Assembly (NCBI GenBank): GCA_964017235.1
Contig: OZ024936.1
Location: 15,600,496 to 15,664,495, forward strand
Length of the DNA: 64,000 nucleotides
Source of the DNA: Sabellastarte sp. h YS-2021
Lineage: Eukaryota > Annelida > Polychaeta > Sabellida > Sabellidae
Reading direction: 5' to 3'
The position numbers and the translations under genes were made by a program. A model generated the notes under the pieces. The model was given only the letters and a program-made list of their open reading frames with translations. It did not search any database and was not told the origin of the DNA. Of this stretch, positions 52,081 to 64,000 are shown piece by piece (the stretch's first letter is position 1; the number at the start of each line of letters is the position of its first letter).

Positions 52081-52757
52081 GTCTAAGAGCCCCAAACAAG
52101 AGTTTGCTTGAATTCTGCTTAACCTCAGACTATCAATGCCCAATGATGAATATTAAATCTCCACAGCTATGAAACTCAAGCTCTGACAAGTAGCCTAAAA
52201 ATACTTAGAAGTTGTGGTTTTTCATGATCCAGTGTTATTATGTGGATGTTACATACTACAAGTGCATAAATATCAACTCAAAAGCACAGGTATATTTTGC
52301 AGGTATGCTATTTACCCACAACCCACCTGTTGATTAATAATAACACTTATGGAACAATATGAAAGACTTAAATAAACCCTTAGGTGAACAAGTTAACTTA
52401 TTAGAATTTCATAAATAAACCAAAAGCTGTCAATAATTTTTGAAGATCAACCAATATACTGGGGCTGTTAGATGACAAAATGATATTAAATATGACCGTC
52501 TAAGAGCCCCAAGAGAGGGTTTCCTTGAATTCTGCTTAACCTCAGACTATCAATGCCCAATGATGAATATTAAATCTCCCCAGCTAGGAAACTCAAGCTG
52601 TCACAAGTAGGCTAAAAATACTTAGAAGTTGTGGCTTTTCATGACCAAGTGTTATGATGCGGATGTTAGATACTATAAATGTATAAAAATCAACTCAAAA
52701 GCACAGCTATATTTTCCAGGTATGCTATTTACCCACAACCCATCAAGGCCTGTTGAT

Positions 52758-53174
52758 GTAGTAATAAATACGGAGTGTGAGGGCGTTTGTTACAGGATAT
52801 ACGCCCGGCAAAAATTCGAAATAATGCCAGAGCGCCGTTAGGCGCGAGGGCATTATTAAGGAATTTTTGCCGGGCGTATATCCTGTAACAAACGCCCGAG
52901 CATGAGGTATTTATTACTATTATAAAGACCGGCCTACCTGGTTGAAAGAAATATCTATTTATTTTTTCGAGGTGACACGAACAAGGACACCGCCATATTG
53001 TTTTGAATGCATGATCGCTCTCGTAAAAGCAGACAATTTTACTATCGACATACAATCGAGCAATCGAAACAGCACTTCCGTTTCTGAGCGGGCCGTTATT
53101 GGAGGTTTTACTCAGGGCTGATTCTATGCGCACAGACGGGTTTTCGTTCACTGCGCACTTCCGGTCTTTATAAT
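52758..53174. mobile_element. Compound insert, copy 4
   Basis: Same 417 bp insert at the same monomer site, at an offset of 32672 bp from copy 1. It has C at 53022 (like copies 2, 3 and 5) and C at 53137 (like copies 1 and 5). The 37 bp arms are perfect. It lies in the replayed block C of the second half of the window. Confidence 0.75.
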
Positions 53175-56100
53175 TAATAATAACACTTATGGAACAATAT
53201 GAAAGACTTAAATAAACCCTTAGGTGAACAAGCTAACTTATTAGAATTTCATAAATAAACAAAAGCTGTCATTAATTTTTGAAGATCAAGTCATATACTG
53301 GGGCTGTTAGATGACAAAATGATACCAAATATGACCGTATAAGAGCCTCAAGAGAGGGTTTGATTGAATCCTGCTTAACCTCCGATTATCAATGCCCAAT
53401 GATGAATATTAAATCTCGCCAGCTAGGAAACTCAAGCTGTCACAAGTAGGCTAAAAATACTTAGAAGTTGTTGCTTTTCATGACCAAGTGTTATGATGCG
53501 GATGTTAGATACTATAAATGTATCAAAATCAAGTCAAAAGCACAGGTATATTTTGCAGGTATGCTATTTACCCACAACCCATCAAGGCCTGTTGATTAAT
53601 AATAACACTTATGGAACAATATGAAAGACTTAAATAAACCCTTAGGTGAACAAGTTAACTTATTAGATGGTCATAAATAAAACAAAAGCTGTCAATAATA
53701 TTTGAAGATCAACCCATATACTGGGGCTGTTAGATGACAAAATGATATCAAATATGACCGTCTAAGAGCCCATAGAGAGGGTTTGCTTGAATTCTATGTA
53801 ACCTCAGACTATCAATGCCCAATGATGAATATTAAATCTCCACAGCTAGGAAACTCAATCTCCGACAAGTAGCCTAAAAATATTTAGAAGTTGTGGCTTT
53901 TCATGACCAAGTGTTATTATGGGGAAGTTAGATACAATAAGAGCATAAAAATCAACTCAAAGGCACAGGTATATTTTGCAGATATACTATTTACCCACAA
54001 TCCACCAAGGGTTGTTGATTAATAAAAACACTTATGGAACAATATAAAAGACTTAAATAAACGATCAGGTGAACAAGCTAACTTATTAGATGGTCATAAA
54101 TAAACAAAAGCTGTCATTAATTTTTGAAGATCAAGTCATATACTGGGGCTGTTAGATGACAAAATGATACCAAATATGACTGTCTAAGAGCCCCAAACAA
54201 GAGTTTGCTTGAATTCTGCTTAACCTCAGACTATCAATGCCCAATGATGAATATTAAATCTCCACAGCTAGGAAACTCAATCTCCGACAAGTAGGCTAAA
54301 AATACTTAGAAGTTGTGGCTTTTCATGATGCAGTGTTATTATGTGGATGTTACATACTATAAGTGCATAAAAATCAACTCAAAAGCACAGGTATATTTTG
54401 CAGGTATGCTATTTACCTACAACCCACATGTTGATTAATAATAACACTTATGGAACAATATGAAAGACTTAAATAAACCCTTAGGTGAACAAGTTAACTT
54501 ATTAGATGGTCATAAATAAAACAAAAGCTGTCAATAATTTTTGAAGATCAACCAATATACTGGGGCTGTTAGATGACAAAATGATATCAAATATGACCGT
54601 CTAAGAGCCCAAAGAGAGTCTTTGCTTCAATTCTGCTTAACCTCAGACTATCAATGCCCAATGATGAATATTAAATCTCCCCAGCTAGGAAACTCAAGCT
54701 GTCACAAGTAGGCTAAAAATACTTAGAAGTTGTGGCTTTTCATGACCAAGTGTTATGATGCGGATGTTAGAAACTATAAATGTATAAAAATCAACTCAAA
54801 AGCACAGGTATATTTTCCAGGTATGCTATTTACCCACAACCCACCAAGGCCTGTTGATTAATAATAACACTTATGGAACAACATGAAAGACTTAAATAAA
54901 CCCTTAGGTGAACAAGCTAACTTATTAGAATTTCATAAATAAACAAAAGCTGTCATTAATTTTTGAAGATCAATGCATATACTGGGGCTGTTAGATGACA
55001 AAATGATACCAAATATGACCGTATAGGAGCCTCAAGAGAGGGTTTGATTGAATTCTGCTTAACCTCAGACTATCAATGCCCAATGATGAATATTAAATCT
55101 CCACAGCTATGAAACTCAAGCTGTCACAAGTAGGCTAAAAATACTTAGAAGTTGTGGCTTTTCATGACCAAGTGTTATGATGCGGATGTTAGATACTATA
55201 AATGTATCAAAATCAAGTCAAAAGCACAGGTATATTTTGCGAAATGCTATTTACCCACAACCCATCAAGGCCTGTTGATTAATAATAACACTTATGGAAC
55301 AATATGAAAGACTTAAATAAACCCTTAGGTGAACAAGTTAACTTATTAGATGGTCATAAATAAAACAAAAGCTGTCAATAACTTTTGAAGATCAACCCAT
55401 ATACTGGGGCTGTTAGATGACAAAATGATACCAAATATGACCGTCTAAGAGCCCAAAGAGAGGGTTTGCTTGAATTCTATGTAACCTCAGACTATCAATG
55501 CCCAATGATGAATATTAAATCTCCACAGCTAGGAAACTCAATCTCCGACAAGTAGCCTAAAAATATTTAGAAGTTGTGGATTTACATGAGCAAGTGTTAT
55601 TATGGGGAAGTTAGATACAATAAGAGCATAAAAATCAACTCAAAGGCACAGGTATATTTTGCAGATATGCTATTTACCCACAACCCACCAAGGCCTGTTG
55701 ATTAATAATAACACTTATGGAACAACATGAAAGACTTAAATAAACCCTTAGGTGAACAAGCTAACTTATTAGAATTTCATAAATAAACAAAAGCTGTCAT
55801 TAATTTTTGAAGATCAATGCATATACTGGGGCTGTTAGATGACAAAATGATACCAAATATGACCGTATAAGAGCCTCAAGAGAGGGTTTGATTGAATTCT
55901 GCTTAACCTCAGACTATCAATGCCCAATGATGAATATTAAATCTCCACAGCTATAAAACTCAAGCTCTGACAAGTAGCCTATAAATACTTAGAAGTTGTG
56001 GTTTTTCATGATCCAGTGTTATTGTGTGGATGTTACATACTATAAGTGCATAAATATCAACTCAAAAGCACAGGTATATTTTGCAGGTATGCTATTTACC

Positions 56101-56540
56101 CACAACCCACCTGTTGATTAATAATAACACTATGGAACAATTTGAAAGACTTAAATAAACCCTTAGGTGAACAAGTTAACTTATTAGAATTTCATAAATA
56201 AACCAAAAGCTGTCAATAATTTTTGAAGATCAACCAATATACTGGGGCTGTTAGATGACAAAATGATATCAAATATGACCGTCTAAGAGCCCCAAGAGAG
56301 GGTTTCCTTGAATTCTGCTTAACCTCAGACTTTCAATGCCCAATGATGAATATTAAATCTCCCCAGCTAGGAAACTCAAACTGTCACAAGTAGGCTAAAA
56401 ATACTTAGAAGTTGTGGCTTTTCATGACCAAGTGTTATGATGCGGATGTTAGATACTATAAATGTATAAAAATCAACTCAAAAGCACAGCTATATTTTCC
56501 AGGTATGCTATTTACCCACAACCCATCAAGGCCTGTTGAT

Positions 56541-56957
56541 GTAGTAATAAATACGGAGTGTGAGGGCGTTTGTTACAGGATATACGCCCGGCAAAAATTC
56601 GAAATAATGCCAGAGCGCCGTTAGGCGCGAGGGCATTATTAAGGAATTTTTGCCGGGCGTATATCCTGTAACAAACGCCCGAGCATGAGGTATTTATTAC
56701 TATTATAAAGACCGGCCTACCTGGTTGAAAGAAATATCTATTTATTTTTTCGAGGTGACACGAACAAGGACACCGCCATATTGTTTTGAATGCATGATCG
56801 CTCTCGTAAAAGCAGACAATTTTACTATCGACATACAATCGAGCAATCGAAACAGCACTTCCGTTTCTGAGCGGGCCGTTATTGGAGGTTTTACTCAGGG
56901 CTGATTCTATGCGCACAGACGGGTTTTCGTTCACTGCGCACTTCCGGTCTTTATAAT
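56541..56957. mobile_element. Compound insert, copy 5
   Basis: Same 417 bp insert, 3783 bp after copy 4. I see no difference from copy 4 at the diagnostic positions. Downstream satellite (CCTGCTTCACC near 57143) matches the sequence after copy 3, not that after copy 2, so the second half carries two inserts where the first half carries three. Confidence 0.75.
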
Positions 56958-59890
56958 TAATAATAACACTTATGGAACAATATGAAAGACTTAAATAAAC
57001 CCTTAGGTGAACAAGCTAACTTATTAGAATTTCATAAATAAACAAAAGCTGTCATTAATTTTTGAAGATCAAGTCATATACTGGGGCTGTTAGATGACAA
57101 AATGATACCAAATATGACCGTATAAGAGCCTCAAGAGAGGGTTTGATTGAATCCTGCTTCACCTCAGACTATCAATGCCCAATGATGAATATTAAATCTC
57201 GCCAGCTAGGAAACTCAAGCTGTCACAAGTAGGCTAAAAATACTTAGAAGTTGTGGCTTTTCATGACCAAGTGTTATGATGCGGATGTTAGATACTATAA
57301 ATGTATCAAAATCAAGTCAAAAGCACAGGTATATTTTGCAGGTATGCTATTTACCCACAACCCATCAATGCCTGTTGATTAATAATAACACTTATGGAAC
57401 AATATGAAAGACTTAAATAAACCCTTAGGTGAACAAGTTAACTTATTAGATGGTCATAAATAAAACAAAAGCTGTCAATAATTTTTGAAGATCAACCCAT
57501 ATACTGGGGCTGTTAGATGACAAAATGATACCAAATATGACCGTCTAAGAGCCCAAAGAGAGGGTTTGCTTGAATTCTATGTAACCTCAGACTATCAATG
57601 CCCAATGATGAATATTAAATCTCCACAGCTAGGAAACTCAATCTCCGACAAGTAGCCTAAAAATATTTAGAAGTTGTGGATTTTCATGAGCAAGTGTTAT
57701 TATGGGGAAGTTAGATACAATAAGAGCATAAAAATCAACTCAAAGGCACAGGTATATTTTGCAGATATGCTATTTACCCACAATCCACCAAGGGTTGTTG
57801 ATTAATAAAAACACTTATGGAACAATATAAAAGACTTAAATAAACTATCAGGTGAACAAGCTAACTTATTAGATGGTCATAAATAAACAAAAGCTGTCAT
57901 TAATTTTTGAAGATCAAGTCATATACTGGGGCTGTTAGATGACAAAATGATACCAAATATGACTGTCTAAGAGCCCCAAACAAGAGTTTGCTTGAATTCT
58001 GCTTAACCTCAGACTATCAATGCCCAATGATGAATATTAAATCTCCACAGCTAGGAAACTCAATCTCCGACAAGTAGGCTAAAAATACTTAGAAGTTGTG
58101 GCTTTTCATGATGCAGTGTTATTATGTGGATGTTACATACTATAAGTGCATAAAAATCAACTGAAAAGCACAGGTATATTTTGCAGGTATGCTATTTACC
58201 CACAACCCACATGTTGATTAATAATAACACTTATGGAACAATATGAAAGACTTAAATAAACCCTTAGGTGAACAAGTTAACTTATTAGATGGTCATAAAT
58301 AAAACAAAAGCTGTCAATAATTTTTGAAGATCAACCAATATACTGGGGCTGTTAGATGACAAAATGATATCAAATATGACCGTCTAAGAGCCCAAAGAGA
58401 GTGTTTGCTTCAATTCTGCTTAACCTCAGACTATCAATGCCCAATGATGAATATTAAATCTCCCCAGCTAGGAAACTCAAGCTGTCACAAGTAGGCTAAA
58501 AATACTTAGAAGTTGTGGCTTTTCATGACCAAGTGTTATGATGCGGATGTTGGAAACTATAAATGTATAAAAATCAACTCAAAAGCACAGGTATATTTTC
58601 CAGGTATGCTATTTACCCACAATCCAACAAGGGTTGTTGATTAATAAAAACACTTATGGAACAATATAAAAGACTTAAATAAACGATCAGGTGAACAAGC
58701 TAACTTATTAGATGGTCATAAATAAACAAAAGCTGTCATTAATTTTTGAAGATCAAGTCATATACTGGGGCTGTTAGATGACAAAATGATACCAAATATG
58801 ACTGTCTAAGAGCCCCAAACAAGAGTTTGCTTGAATTCTGCTTAACCTCAGACTATCAATGCCCAATGATGAATATTAAATCTCCACAGCTAGGAAACTC
58901 AATCTCCGACAAGTAGGCTAAAAATACTTAGAAGTTGTGGCTTTTCATGATGCAGTGTTATTATGTGGATGTTACATACTATAAGTGCATAAAAATCAAC
59001 TGAAAAGCACAGGTATATTTTGCAGGTATGCTATTTACCTACAACCCACATGTTGATTAATAATAACACTTATGGAACAATATGAAAGACTTAAATAAAC
59101 CCTTAGGTGAACAAGTTAACTTATTAGATGGTCATAAATAAACCAAAAGCTGTCAATAATTTTTGAAGATCAACCAATATACTGGGGCTGTTAGATGACA
59201 AAATGATATCAAATATGACCGTCTAAGAGCCCAAAGAGAGTGTTTGCTTCAATTCTGCTTAACCTCAGACTATCAATGCCCAATGATGAATATTAAATCT
59301 CCCCAGCTAGGAAACTCAAGCTGTCACAAGTAGGCTAAAAATACGTAGAAGTTGTGGCTTTTCATGACCAAGTGTTATGATGCGGATGTTGGAAACTATA
59401 AATGTATAAAAATCAACTCAAAAGCACAGGTATATTTTCCAGGTATGCTATTTACCCACAACCCACCAAGGCCTGTTGATTAATAATAACACTTATGGAA
59501 CAACATGAAAGACTTAAATAAACCCCTAGGTGAACAAGCTAACTTATTAGAATTTCATAAATAAACAAAAGCTGTCATTAATTTTTGAAGATCAATGCAT
59601 ATACTGGGGCTGTTAGATGACAAAATGATACCAAATATGACCGTATAAGAGCCTCAAGAGAGGGTTTGATTGAATTCTGCTTAACCTCAGACTATCAATG
59701 CCCAATGATGAATATTAAATCTCCACAGCTATGAAACTCAAGCTCTGACAAGTAGCCTAAAAATACATAGAAGTTGTGGTTTTTCATGATCCAGTGTTGT
59801 TGTGTGGATGTTACATACTATAAGTGCATAAATATCAACTCAAAAGCACAGGTATATTTTGCAGGTATGCTATTTACCCACAACCCACCT
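56958..59890. repeat. Replayed block D (from 28.07-31.0 kb)
   Basis: Offset of 28889 to 28069-31001. It keeps private variants such as CATCAATGCCTG (57363), AAACTATCAGG (57842) and AATCCAACAAGGG (58621). It stops near GTTGATTAATAATAAC, where the next donor takes over. Confidence 0.85.
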
Positions 59891-62800
59891 GTTGATTAAT
59901 AATAACACTTATGGAACAATATGAAAGACTTAAATAAACCCTTAGGTGAACAAGCTAACTTATTAGATGGTCATAAATAAACCAAAAGCTGTCAATAATT
60001 TTTGAAGATCAACCCATATACTGGGGCTGTTCGATGACAAAATGATACCAAATATGACCGTCTAAGAGCCCAAAGAGAGGGTTTGCTTGAATTCTGCGTA
60101 ACCTCAGACTATCAATGCCCAATGATGAATATTAAATCTCCACAGCTAGGAAACTCAATCGCTGACAAGTAGCCTAAAAATATTTAGAAGTTGTGGTTTT
60201 TCATGACCAAGTGTTATGAAGCGGATGTTAGATACTAAAAGTGCATAAAAATCAACTCCAAGGCACAGGTATAATTTGCAGATATGCTATTTCCCCACAA
60301 TAACAACACTTATGAAACAATATAAAAGACTTAGATAAACCCATAGGTGAACAAGTTAACTTATTAGATGGTCATAAATAAACCAAAAGCTGTCAATAAT
60401 TTTTGAAGATCAACCCATATACTGGGGCTGTTAGATGACAAAATGATACCAAATATGACCGTCCAAGAGCCCCAAGAGAGAGTTTGCTTGAATTCTGCGT
60501 AACCTCAGACTATCAATGCCCAATGATGAATATTAAATCTCCACAGCTAGGAAACTCAATCTCCAACAAGTAGCCTAAACATATTTAGAAGTTGTGGATT
60601 TTCATGACCAAGTGTTATGATGGGGATGTTAGATACTATAAGTGCATAAAAATCAACTCAAAGGCACAGGTATAATTTGCAGATATGCTATTTACCCACA
60701 ATCCACTAAGGGTTGTTGATTAATAAAAACACTTATGGAACAATATAAAAGATTTAAATAAACCCATGGGTAAACAAGCTAACTTATTAGATGGTCATAA
60801 ATAAACAAAAGCTGTCATTAATTTTTGAAGATCAAGTCATATACTGGGGCTGTTCGATGACAAAATGATACCAAATATGACCGTCTAAGAGCTCCAAGAC
60901 AGAGTTTACTTGAATTCTGCTTACCTCAGACTATCAATGCCCAATGATGAATATTAAATCTCCCCATCTAGGAAACTCAAGCTGTCACAAGTAGGCTAAA
61001 AATACTTAGAAGTTGTAGCTTTTTTGTGATCAAGTGTTATTATGGGGATGTTAGATACTATAAGTGCATAAAAATCAACTCAAAAGCACAGGTATATTTT
61101 GCAGGTATGCTATTTACCCACCACCCACCTGTTGATTAATAATAACACTTATGGAACAATATGAAAGACTTAAATAAACCCTAAGGTGAACAAGTTAACT
61201 TATTAGATGGTCATAAATAAACAAAAGCTGTCACTAATTTTTGAAGATCAAGTCATATACTGGGGATGTTAGATGACAAAATGATAATAAATATGACCGT
61301 CTAAGAGCCCCAAGAGAGGGTTTGCTTGAATTCTATGTAACGTCAGACTATCGATGCCCAATGATGAATATTAAATCTCCACAGCTAGGAAACTCAATCT
61401 CTGACAAATAGCCTAAAAATATTCAGAAGTTGTGGTTATTCATGACCAAGTGTTATTTTGGGGATGTTACATACTATAAGTGCATAAAAATCAACTCAAA
61501 CTCACAGGTATAATTTGCAAATATGCTATTTATTCACAATCCACTAAGGCCTGTTGATTAATAACAACACTTATGGAACAATATAAAAGACTTAAATAAA
61601 CCCTTAGGTGAACAAGCTAACTTATTAGAATTTCATAAATAAACAAAAGCTATCATTAATTTTTGGAGATCACTGGGGCTGTTAGATGACAAAATGATAT
61701 CAAATATGACCATCTAAGAGCCCCAAACAAGAGTTTGCTTGAATTCTGCTTAACCTCAGACTATCAATGCCCAATGATAAATATTAAATCTGCACAGCTA
61801 ACAAACCTAAGCTCTGACAAGTAGGCTAAAAATACTTAGAAGTTGTGGCTTTTCATGATGTAGTGTTATTATGGGGATGTTACATACTATAAGTGCATAA
61901 GAATCAACTCTAGAGCACAGGTATATTTTGCAGGTATGCTATATACCCACAACCCACATGTTGATTAATAATAACACTTATGGAACAATTGAAAGATTTA
62001 AATAAACCCTTAGGTGAACAAGTTAACTTATTAGATGGTCATAAACCAAAAGCTGTCCATAATTTTTGAAGATCAACCCATATACTGGGGCTGTTAGATG
62101 ACAAAATGATACCCAATATGACTGTCTAAGAGCCCCAAACAAGATTTTGCTTGAATTCTGCTTAACCTCAGACTATCAATGCCCAATGATGAATATTAAA
62201 TCTCCACAGCTAGGAAACTCAAGCTCTGACAAGTAGGCTAAAAATACTTAGAAGTTGTGGCTTTTCATGATGCAGTAATATTATGGGGATGTTACATACT
62301 ATAAGTGCATAAAAATCAACTCAAAAGCACAGGTATATTTTGCAGGTATGCTATTTACCCACAACCCACCTGTTGATTAATAATAACACTTATGGAACAA
62401 TATGAAAGACTTAAATAAATCCTTAGGTGAACAAGTTAACTTATTAGATGGTCATAAATAAACGAAAAGCTGTCAATAATTTTTGAAGATCAAACCATAT
62501 ACTGGGGCTGTTAGATGACAAAATGATACCAAATATGACCGTCTAAGTGCCCCAAGAGAGGGTTTGCTTGAATTCTGCGCAACCTCAGACTATCAATGCC
62601 CAATGATGAATATTAAATCTCCCCATCTAGGAAACTCAATCTCTGACAAGTAGCCTAAAAATATTTAGAAGTTGTGGATTTTCATGACCACGTGTTATGA
62701 TGGGGATGTTAAATACTATAAGTGCATAAAAATCAACTGAAAAGCCCAGGTATATTTTGAAGCTATGCTTTTTACCCACAACACACCTGTTGATTAATAA

Positions 62801-63200
62801 TAACACTTATGGAACAATATGAAAGACTTAAATAAACCCTTATGTGAACAAGCTAACTTATTATAATTTCATAAATCAACAAAAGCTGTCATTAATTTTT
62901 GAAGATCAAGTCATATACTTGGGCTGTTAGATGACAAAATGACACCAAATATGACCGTATAAGAGCCCCAAACAAGAGTTTGCTTCAATTCTGATTAACC
63001 TCAGACCATCAATGCCCAATGATGAATATTAAATTTCCCCAGCTAGGAAACTCAAGCTGTCACAAGTAGGCTAAAAATACTTAGAAGTACTGGCTTTTCA
63101 TGACCAAGTGTTATGATGGGGATGTTAGATACTATAAATGTATAAAAATCAACTCAAAAGCACAGGTGTATTTTGCAGGTATGCTATTTACCCACAACCC
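59891..63200. repeat. Replayed block B segment (from 15.5-18.8 kb)
   Basis: Offset of 44392 to 15499-18808. Private marks kept include CCCCACAATAACAACAC near 60294, ACCCATGGGTAAAC near 60762, the GGAGATCACTGGGG deletion near 61664 and the GTCATAAACCAAAAG short form near 62038. In the first half this source lies before block C; here it lies after block D, so block order has changed. Confidence 0.85.
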
Positions 63201-64000
63201 ACCTGTTGATTAATAATAACACTTATGGAACAATATGAAAGACTTAAATTAATCCTTAGGTGAACAAGTTAACTTATTAGATGGTCATAAATAAACGAAA
63301 AGCTGTCAATAATTTTTGAAGATCAAACCATATACTGGGGCTGTTAGATGACAAAATGATACCAAATATGACCGTCTAAGAGCCCAAAGAGAGGGTTTGC
63401 TTGAATTCTGCGCAACCTCAGACTATCAATGCCCAATGATGAATATTAAATCTCCCCATCTAGGAAACTCAATCTCTGACAAGTAGCCTAAAAATATTTA
63501 GAAGTTGTGGATTTTCATGACCACGTGTTATGATGGGGATGTTAAATACTATAAGTGCATAAAAATCAACTGAAAAGCCCAGGTATATTTTGAAGCTATG
63601 CTTTTTACCCACAACACACCTGTTGATTAATAATAACACTTATGGAACAATATGAAAGACTTAAATAAACCCTTAGGTGAACAAGCTAACTTATTATAAT
63701 TTCATAAATCAACAAAAGCTGTCATTAATTTTTGAAGATCAAGTCATATACTGGGGCTGTTAGATGACAAAATGACACCAAATATGACCGTATAAGAGCC
63801 CCAAACAAGAGTTTGCTTCAATTCTGATTAACCTCAGACCATCAATGCCCAATGATGAATATTAAATTTCCCCAGCTAGGAAACTCAAGCTGTCACAAGT
63901 AGGCTAAAAATACTTAGAAGTACTGGCTTTTCATGACCAAGTGTTATGATGGGGATGTTAGATACTATAAATGTATAAAAATCAACTCAAAAGCACAGGT
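63201..64000. repeat. Local dimer duplication at the window end (833 bp period)
   Basis: 63201-64000 repeats 62368-63167 at a spacing of 833 bp, slightly short of two full monomers. Shared variants include CATGACCACGTGTTATG, GAAAAGCCCAGG and GAAGCTATGC. The copy runs off the end of the window, so its true extent is unknown. Confidence 0.8.

Larger units (their letters stand above)
52081..56957. repeat. Replayed block C with two insert-bearing HOR units
   Basis: Offset of 32672 to 19409-24285, so it carries the paralogues of insert copies 1 and 2 and the full 3783 bp unit between them. After the second insert the array continues as if after insert copy 3 of the first half. One 3783 bp unit has therefore been gained or lost between the two halves. 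Confidence 0.88.
1..64000. repeat. Satellite DNA array, ~421 bp monomer
   Basis: The whole window is one head-to-tail array in a single orientation. Most monomers start with a GTTGATTAAT motif, seen for example at 8, 429, 851, 1273, 1694, 2536, 3380, 3802, 4223 and 4644, which gives a spacing of 420-422 bp. Each monomer carries the same ordered landmarks: a segment around CCCTTAGGTGAACAAG, the half-site GGGGCTGTTAGATGAC, a highly conserved stretch around CAATGCCCAATGATGAATA, then GAAGTTGTGG and GCTATTTACCCACAA. The array is AT-rich, roughly two thirds A+T by eye. No reading frame runs through a whole monomer. Removing the five 417 bp inserts leaves about 62 kb, or roughly 147 monomers. Function is not readable from sequence; a centromeric or heterochromatic role is only an inference from array size and homogeneity. 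Confidence 0.97.

Noticed and set aside
1-64000. CRISPR array (regular repeats with spacers)
   Set aside because: The whole 421 bp period is repeated, with no unique spacers. Period and composition are those of a eukaryotic satellite.
1-64000. CENP-B-like box in the monomer
   Set aside because: No segment matches the core TTCG...CGGG pattern in the monomer. The conserved stretch found is unrelated.
1-64000. tRNA or 5S-type internal promoter boxes that would mark the monomer as SINE-derived
   Set aside because: No convincing pair of A and B boxes was found in the monomer on either strand, and there is no poly-A or simple-repeat tail at monomer ends.

Overview
The whole 64 kb window is tandemly repeated satellite DNA with no gene that I can support. 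The repeat unit is an AT-rich monomer of about 421 bp, usually recognisable by a GTTGATTAAT start. It is repeated head to tail, always in the same orientation, roughly 145-150 times from base 1 to base 64000. The only sequence that is not satellite is a 417 bp insert that occurs five times at the same site in the monomer. Long single-orientation satellite with higher-order repeats (HORs) points to a eukaryotic chromosome, probably centromeric, pericentromeric or another heterochromatic block. Nothing in the sequence lets me name the lineage.

Layout. (A) 1-8016 is a homogeneous block with a 6-monomer HOR of 2529 bp, built from alternating a/b monomer types plus one c type. (B) 8017-about 19.4 kb holds more diverged monomers with several short-deletion variants. 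(C) about 19.4-28.07 kb is an 8-monomer HOR of 3783 bp that carries the 417 bp insert; inserts lie at 20086-20502, 23869-24285 and 27652-28068. (D) 28069-34648 holds monomers related to C without the insert, including an uninterrupted paralogue of the insertion site near 32689. (E) 34649-64000 replays A, B, C and part of D as near-identical blocks at a series of constant offsets, with visible junctions, two truncated monomers, a 6387 bp tandem duplication (about 37.5-43.9 kb and 43.9-50.3 kb) and a conversion-like patch at about 51.82-52.08 kb. Inserts recur at 52758-53174 and 56541-56957.

The 417 bp insert looks compound. Its first 161 bp form a long palindrome with perfect 37 bp core arms and further paired segments. 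The remaining 256 bp are bounded by a 14 bp terminal inverted repeat. The best reading is one or two small non-autonomous transposons (MITE or foldback type) that entered one monomer and were then amplified with the satellite. No transposase was found. The open frames that cross the insert are judged non-coding.

The history I infer is homogenisation of a 421 bp satellite into local HORs, one insertion event, amplification of the insert-bearing 8-mer, and then recent duplication of tens of kilobases with unequal exchange and possible gene conversion. Because every element is repetitive, assembly error is a real alternative for the large-scale junctions.
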